This document shows positions 13,669 to 17,007 of a stretch of DNA of 17,007 bases, piece by piece. This DNA is from Candidatus Accumulibacter vicinus (GTDB taxonomy: Bacteria > Pseudomonadota > Gammaproteobacteria > Burkholderiales > Rhodocyclaceae), in assembly GCA_002425405.1 (NCBI GenBank), contig DIME01000169.1, forward strand, positions 1-17,007, written 5' to 3'. The notes under the pieces were generated by a model. That model was not told the DNA's origin, searched no databases, and saw nothing but the letters and a program-made list of their open reading frames with translations. The first letter of the stretch is position 1. Each line of letters opens with the position of its first letter. The position numbers and the translations under genes are program-made.

Positions 13669-14778
13669 ATGAGTGAGGGATACGAGGCGCTTCGTGTTGG
13701 CCACGTTTACATGCTGACCAACCGCGCCATACCTGGCTTCGTGAAGATCGGCATGACAACTCGCAGCCCGGAGGAGCGAGCGAGAGCGTTGTCGAGCACA
13801 GGGGTTCCTAGGAAATGGGAAGTCCATTTCGCTATCTTCGTACCGGATTGCAAATCTGTAGAGCGCCAGGTACATGCTGACCTGAAAGCGTGCAGGGATA
13901 GTAGAGATCGGGAATTCTTCAAAATTGCGTCGCCAGAAGGTCAGAAGGTGATCCAACGTCGGGCAGAAGAAAACATAGCGAAGCATCCGGGCTGGCCAGA
14001 CCCGATAAGCATGAAGAACCATGCGGACAGGCAAGCGCTACAGGAAAGGAAGGCTGCAGAGGAAGAGCGGCGCCGGGCAGAGCTTGAAAGAGCCGCGGCG
14101 GAAAAGCGGAGATGGGAAGCCGAGGAACGAGAGCGGCGCCGGGCAGAACAAGAGAAGGCCGCAGAGGAAAGAAGGAGACAAGAGGCTGCAGAGGAAGAGC
14201 GTCAGAAGCTACGCGCAGAAGCCGATGCCGATACGTTGGCAACCCTCGATAAAGGGCTGGTAGGGTGGGGAACGCTCATTTTCGCAGGCTTTTGGCTGAT
14301 CATCGGCGCAGCGAAAAAGTCTGCTGACGTACAGATACTTGCGGCCATTGTGACGCTTATTATCGGCGTCCAGATCAGACGCAACGAAAAGGAAGAGGCA
14401 ATAGCGATACGCGCTCGATGGAACCTGCCCCCTGTTCGCCCAGCGACGAAAATAGAAGAGCCGAACAGTCAGAGGAATACCGGGAGAGTGCTCGCCGCCC
14501 TCTTCATTCTCTGTGTGTTGGTTGCAGTTATTGTCGGTAGTGGCGGAGGATCTACCGGAAACGTAGCGGTCTACCAAGCAGCGTCAAACGCGCCGCACCA
14601 GCCAGCCGTGCAAGCGAATCCCGCTTTCCAGCAACCCGCCCCCGCGCCTGCTGCTATTGCCTCGCCAGTAACCGTCACTCGCCCCGCGCCGTCGGGGAAG
14701 CCAGTGAACAACGACATGCGGCACTGCCTGAGTCTGGCTTCCAACGATGCCATAGCTCGGTGTGCTGCGCGGCGATAA
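13669..14778 (+). CDS. Membrane-anchored GIY-YIG/T5orf172-like protein
   Basis: 369 residues from the ATG at 13669, preferred over an upstream TTG (13663) because GAAGGGGG (13654-13661) is well spaced from it. Residues 11-88 fit the GIY-YIG superfamily branch seen in T5orf172/MUG113 proteins: GHVYMLTN, FVKIGMTTRSPEERARAL, VERQVHADL, SRDREFFKI. Residues 118-185 are a highly charged Glu/Arg/Ala coiled coil. Hydrophobic segments at ~198-214, 222-236 and 273-290 are likely membrane helices. A Pro/Ala/Gln-rich stretch follows, then a short end with two cysteines (RHCLSLASNDAIARCA). With three helices the N-terminal nuclease-like domain would be cytoplasmic and the Cys pair periplasmic. GIY-YIG proteins usually cut DNA; membrane tethering is unusual. 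Its place as cargo behind late phage genes suggests superinfection exclusion or defence, which is inference. Confidence 0.8.
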   Translation: MSEGYEALRVGHVYMLTNRAIPGFVKIGMTTRSPEERARALSSTGVPRKWEVHFAIFVPDCKSVERQVHADLKACRDSRDREFFKIASPEGQKVIQRRAEENIAKHPGWPDPISMKNHADRQALQERKAAEEERRRAELERAAAEKRRWEAEERERRRAEQEKAAEERRRQEAAEEERQKLRAEADADTLATLDKGLVGWGTLIFAGFWLIIGAAKKSADVQILAAIVTLIIGVQIRRNEKEEAIAIRARWNLPPVRPATKIEEPNSQRNTGRVLAALFILCVLVAVIVGSGGGSTGNVAVYQAASNAPHQPAVQANPAFQQPAPAPAAIASPVTVTRPAPSGKPVNNDMRHCLSLASNDAIARCAARR

Positions 14779-15038
14779 TCCGCGCCTGCCAATCGAGGAG
14801 GGCGACTGTGCGGGTAGCAGACCGGGCACTTGGAACCGGCAGGCCAGAAGGCCGCCCGCACAGCCGCCCAAAACTTGGACGCCATGCGACGGACGAAAAA
14901 ATACCGCTGTGGGGCGGCTGTCCGCCAAATGCTTCGGGCTTGCATTCCCGGCCGCTGATGTGCAGCGACACGATGAGTATGCTTCGACCCAGAGTTGGAA
15001 GTCAAGCGCGTCTCTACGCCCGCTGCTATACTTTTTCC
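14779..15038. other. Intergenic element with competing hairpins (C4/ash-like prophage element?)
   Basis: No gene supported. ACAGCCGCCC (14860-14869) is perfectly complementary to GGGCGGCTGT (14912-14921). The same GGCGG (14913-14917) can instead pair locally with CCGCC (14922-14926) around CTGT, so the two structures exclude each other. Between them lies GCCATGCGACGGACGAAAAA. From memory this resembles a recurrent prophage intergenic sequence near ash/antirepressor or C4-type antisense RNA loci. On the minus strand a T run (complement of 14896-14901) follows a short CCGC/GCGG stem. Strand and function are unresolved. Confidence 0.35.
15027..15032 (+). promoter_or_regulatory. -10 box of a probable leaderless promoter for the antitoxin gene
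   Basis: TATACT matches the sigma70 -10 consensus (TATAAT) at five of six positions and ends 6 nt before the antitoxin ATG (15039). A transcript starting ~7 nt after the box would begin at or next to the A of the ATG. The bases between (TTTTCC) contain no ribosome-binding site. The -35 region is poor (around 15002-15009, TCAAGCGC). Confidence 0.45.
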
Positions 15039-15689
15039 ATGGACCCATTCTTTGAAACCAGCTTTGGCGGTTTGCGTGTTCGTTTTGCCTTGAAGGACGG
15101 GGATTTGTTCGTCTCCAAGGACGATCTCTTTGCGGCCGTCAGTGAATGTTTTACCGAAGGGCTGCGCCCCCATGCGGCGATGTTCGTCGACACGGGATTG
15201 TCCATGCTCGGGGATGGGGAAGACAGGAAAGTAGCCCTGCTCGGGGGAAGCGTGATCGGCGCGGTGATCCACTTCCACGCGGCAGCTAACCTGTTGGATT
15301 CCTTGAGCGGCTTTACCGACGTGGAGAGTGATGATCTGCGAGAATCCAGCTTTCGCGTCAACACGCTTCGTCGCTGGTACGTCGACACGATTCTGCAGGT
15401 GGACAAACACTTCGGAAGGACCTTCATGGACACCCTGCACTCCGTCAAGGATAGGCTGGACAGGATCAATCCTCCACTGATTGTTCATGTGAGCCACACG
15501 GAAGGATTCTGGACGGCGGAATGTGATGAGCTTGGACTGGTCACAGAAGCGGAAAGCTATGAGGAGTTGACCGATCGCGTCTGGGCTGTTGCCCCAGAGC
15601 TTGCGCATGAAAACCTGCCGGGATTCGATGTAGATCGCTTGCGACTTGGCTTTCAGCATATCCAAGCCGCCAACATCAACGCCTGCTGA
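15039..15689 (+). CDS. hicB: HicB-like antitoxin with BRO-N-like N-terminal domain
   Basis: 216 residues from the ATG at 15039. The frame is open further upstream to 14760, but that extension is Arg/Pro-rich, non-protein-like and crosses the intergenic element. Residues ~146-195 (PLIVHVSHTEGFWTAECDEL, GLVTEAESYEELTDRV) match the DUF1902/HicB-type partial RNase-H fold that neutralises HicA. The N-terminal ~110 residues (GGLRVRFALKDGDLFVSKDD, LFAAVSECF; later FRVNTLRRWYVDTIL) resemble the BRO-N/RhuM-type domain of phage antirepressors ('iR.....dGe.wFv..Dv...L', then 'F..W....vl'). The usual HicB carries a C-terminal DNA-binding domain; here a phage-regulator-like domain sits at the N-terminus and the C-terminus is short (NLPGFDVDRLRLGFQHIQAA). 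HicA follows after 3 nt, so they form an operon. Confidence 0.75.
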   Translation: MDPFFETSFGGLRVRFALKDGDLFVSKDDLFAAVSECFTEGLRPHAAMFVDTGLSMLGDGEDRKVALLGGSVIGAVIHFHAAANLLDSLSGFTDVESDDLRESSFRVNTLRRWYVDTILQVDKHFGRTFMDTLHSVKDRLDRINPPLIVHVSHTEGFWTAECDELGLVTEAESYEELTDRVWAVAPELAHENLPGFDVDRLRLGFQHIQAANINAC

Positions 15690-15692
15690 TTG

Positions 15693-15890
15693 ATGGGGCA
15701 AGGCTTCTACGGCGAGCTTCGCGCCCTTCTGCTGTCCGCCGGATGCACATTTGTCCGCCAAGGGGCCGGCAGTCACGAGATCTGGCAAAGTCCGATCAGC
15801 CAAAAGCGCTTCAGCGTCCCGGTAACGGTCGCCTCCAGATTTACGGCCAACGCAATCCTCAAGCAGGCTGGAATCGTTCATAAGATGTAG
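15693..15890 (+). CDS. hicA: HicA-family mRNA interferase toxin
   Basis: 65 residues, starting at ATG 15693 (a TTG at 15690 is in frame but unnecessary). Sequence order fits HicA/YcfA: N-terminal helix GELRALLLSAGCTF, then RQGAGSHEIWQSP with the catalytic-type His28 in the G-S-H motif, a strand RFSVPV, and a C-terminal helix TANAILKQAGI. HicA has a dsRBD-like fold and cleaves mRNA/tmRNA; the preceding protein is its expected antitoxin. Antitoxin-first order with a 3-nt gap and no clear ribosome site implies translational coupling, keeping toxin below antitoxin. All core elements are present, so it appears intact. The pair probably stabilises the prophage or serves as phage defence/abortive infection. 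Confidence 0.88.
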   Translation: MGQGFYGELRALLLSAGCTFVRQGAGSHEIWQSPISQKRFSVPVTVASRFTANAILKQAGIVHKM

Positions 15891-16147
15891 GGTGTCCGCC
15901 GCCGGCGAACTGTCAAGCAGCGTAGCATGGCGTCAGACGCCCATCATATACCCTGATATCATAGTTTTATGCCATGTGTCCGTGCGGAATCCCTCTGTAA
16001 CGTATTGATTTGTATAGAGCGAAACGGCCCGTTTTCGACCCTTTTCTACGCTGTCAAAAACTGGCGCAACCCATTGATGTAGAAAGAGAAATTCCTGTCG
16101 TAAATGCTCTGCATGGTATGCACCGTGCATTGAGCATGCGGCACCGG
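15891..16147. other. Intergenic region at the probable prophage edge
   Basis: No convincing gene. It holds a perfect 6+1+6 inverted repeat GGCGTCAGACGCC (15929-15941) followed by an AT-rich stretch (CATCATATACCCTGATATCA, with the palindrome TGATATCA at 15954-15961). This could be a promoter/operator for the decayed toxin locus downstream. The base composition is lower in GC than its neighbours. I see no tRNA and no recognisable attachment core. Confidence 0.3.
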
Positions 16148-16345
16148 CCGGTCATCGGCGATCAATGTGCTGCGACGAAAGCAGCAGTTCGCTCCTGCGG
16201 ACGTTGCCCAGGTAGCACGAGTCGTAGATTCGACACGCGTGGGAAATTGCCGCGCGCTACCGATACGGGCACTACGACAGCCTGATCGTCGCGACCGCGA
16301 TCTCGGCAGGCGTCTGGCGAAGCTGTACGGCGCTGCAGCGCGAAG
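16148..16345 (+). pseudogene. Decayed VapC-type PIN-domain toxin remnant
   Basis: Pieces of a PIN-domain ribonuclease are readable in order but in different frames. RPVIGDQ near 16145-16165 is like the 'PVIS-x-Q' strand. INVLRRKQQFAPADVAQVAR (from 16161, another frame) is like the 'n-V-L-r-r-K' helix. AWEIAARYRYGHYDSLIVAT (from 16237, third frame) matches the highly typical 'A..ia.RY..s.wDslIvAAA' element with the catalytic-type Asp. The metal-binding N-terminal D-T-N strand is absent and about 10 residues seem deleted between the last two pieces. At least two frameshifts make it non-functional. It abuts the stop of rlmD (16347-16349), so it may be old chromosomal debris or a scar at the insertion site. 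Confidence 0.6.
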
Positions 16346-16346
16346 C

Positions 16347-17007
16347 TCAGCTCGCCGGCATGCGCTCGAAGAGGGCGATCGATTCGACGTGTGAAGTCTG
16401 CGGAAACATATTGACCACGCCGGCGCCGCGTAACCGGTAATGCTTCTGGGCGACCAGAATGCCCGCATCGCGTGCCAGCGTGGCGGGACTGCAGGAAATG
16501 TAGACAATGCGCCGCGGGCCGTCAGCGTCGAGCGATTTGATCAGTTCGAGAGCACCTTCGCGCGGCGGGTCGATCAGCATCCTGTCAAAGCGGCCGAGCG
16601 CCGCCAGGCTGTCCGGCGTGGTCTCGAAGAGGTTGGCGAGGCGATACTCGGCGAGCTTGTCCAGGCCATTCGCCGCAGCGTTTTCGGTAGCGCGGCGAAC
16701 CAGTTCGGCGCTACCCTCGACCCCCAGAACATGCGCGCCGGAACGGGCAATCGGCAGCGTGAAGTTGCCCAGCCCGCAGAACATGTCCGCAACGCGCTCG
16801 CCCGCTTGCGGATCAAGCAAGGCCAGGGCGCGCCGCACCAGCACGCAGTTGATCGCGTGATTGACCTGGGTGAACTCGGTTGGCGAGAAAGCGTGCTCGA
16901 CCGCAAAATCGGGAAGCCGATAGGAGAGTTGCGGCCCGTCGAGCGGATAGAAGCGATAAGCCGTCGCCGGCCCCTGTGGCTGCAGGTAGAAGACCACCGC
17001 ATGGCGG
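16347..17007 (-). CDS. rlmD: 23S rRNA (uracil-1939-C5)-methyltransferase, 5' truncated by window edge
   Basis: C-terminal ~220 residues of a TrmA/RlmD-family enzyme that transfers methyl from S-adenosylmethionine to U1939 of 23S rRNA. Visible motifs: VFYLQPQGPA (family strand), the SAM-binding loop DMFCGLGNFTLP (complement of about 16757-16787), the catalytic-site motif DPPREGALE (around 16550-16573), and YISCSPATLARD with the nucleophilic Cys (complement of 16491-16493). The end MFPQTSHVESIALFERM is typical of this family. The N-terminal TRAM domain and the iron-sulfur cysteines would lie beyond the right edge, so RlmD rather than another TrmA-family member is chosen by overall resemblance. 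The frame stays open to the edge (RHAVVFYL), so the gene continues. It is the only clear housekeeping gene here. Confidence 0.92.
   Translation of the reverse strand, partial: RHAVVFYLQPQGPATAYRFYPLDGPQLSYRLPDFAVEHAFSPTEFTQVNHAINCVLVRRALALLDPQAGERVADMFCGLGNFTLPIARSGAHVLGVEGSAELVRRATENAAANGLDKLAEYRLANLFETTPDSLAALGRFDRMLIDPPREGALELIKSLDADGPRRIVYISCSPATLARDAGILVAQKHYRLRGAGVVNMFPQTSHVESIALFERMPAS

Noticed and set aside
14760..15038. N-terminal extension of the antitoxin to 14760
   Set aside because: The extension is Arg/Pro-rich, overlaps the end of the GIY-YIG gene and runs through the structured intergenic element. The ATG at 15039 directly precedes the conserved domain and follows a -10 box.
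14571..15881. 436-residue minus-strand open frame across hicBA
   Set aside because: The plus strand carries recognisable HicB and HicA sequences. The minus translation has no domain logic; its part over 14780-15000 reads through the hairpin element.
15929..15961. Palindromes as a phage attachment core
   Set aside because: Only one copy is visible and the other prophage end is outside the window, so no att claim can be supported.
1..17007. CRISPR array, tRNA or rRNA genes, intact insertion sequence
   Set aside because: No regularly spaced repeats, no cloverleaf-like sequence and no transposase or terminal inverted repeats were recognised.

Overview
The window reads as the late end of a prophage in a high-GC proteobacterium, followed by host chromosome. 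The right edge carries a truncated rlmD (23S rRNA m5U1939 methyltransferase) on the minus strand. The style of this protein, the GC-rich third codon positions and the type of phage genes suggest a betaproteobacterium, possibly Rhodocyclales. That placement is an inference from sequence style; no search was possible.

Positions 1-12256 form a co-directional (+) block of phage late genes packed with short gaps or overlaps. In order: the 3' part of a tail-fibre-like gene with LamG-type beta-sandwich domains; a Ser/Ala/Gly-rich protein opening with a duplicated PAWDSVNF unit; a small 84-residue protein; a Gln/Ala-rich protein of about 450 residues; and a giant 2972-residue 'polyvalent' protein. 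The giant protein strings together a glycine-rich amphipathic N-terminus, an inorganic-pyrophosphatase-like domain, a HELTH zincin, unassigned domains, an ADP-ribosyltransferase-like module, an acetyltransferase-like module, a possible barnase/EndoU/colicin-type nuclease module and a large C-terminal region with a hydrophobic segment. Such proteins in short-tailed phages are thought to be packaged and ejected with the DNA. At two module boundaries the +1 frame carries a well-formed C-terminal tail that stops just before a shared VTGV motif. This suggests that cassette exchange, a frameshift or alternative products shaped the gene.

Positions 12257-15890 are an accessory stretch. It starts with the catalytic C-terminal stub of a tyrosine recombinase. 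A convergent minus-strand ORF6N-type antirepressor-like gene follows, with its own intrinsic terminator. Next comes a divergent gene for a membrane-anchored GIY-YIG/T5orf172-like protein, then a short intergenic element with competing hairpins. Last is an antitoxin-toxin pair: a HicB-like antitoxin fused to an N-terminal segment resembling phage BRO-N antirepressors, and a HicA toxin. The antitoxin start lies about 7 nt after a TATACT box, so its message may be leaderless.

Positions 15891-16346 lack an intact gene but hold a decayed VapC-type PIN-domain toxin, in at least two frames, abutting the 3' end of rlmD. The prophage-chromosome border probably lies between hicA and rlmD; I could not identify an attachment core.

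The most interesting parts are the frame-discordant tails inside the giant polyvalent gene, the antirepressor-antitoxin fusion, and the membrane-tethered GIY-YIG protein in a typical cargo (moron) position.
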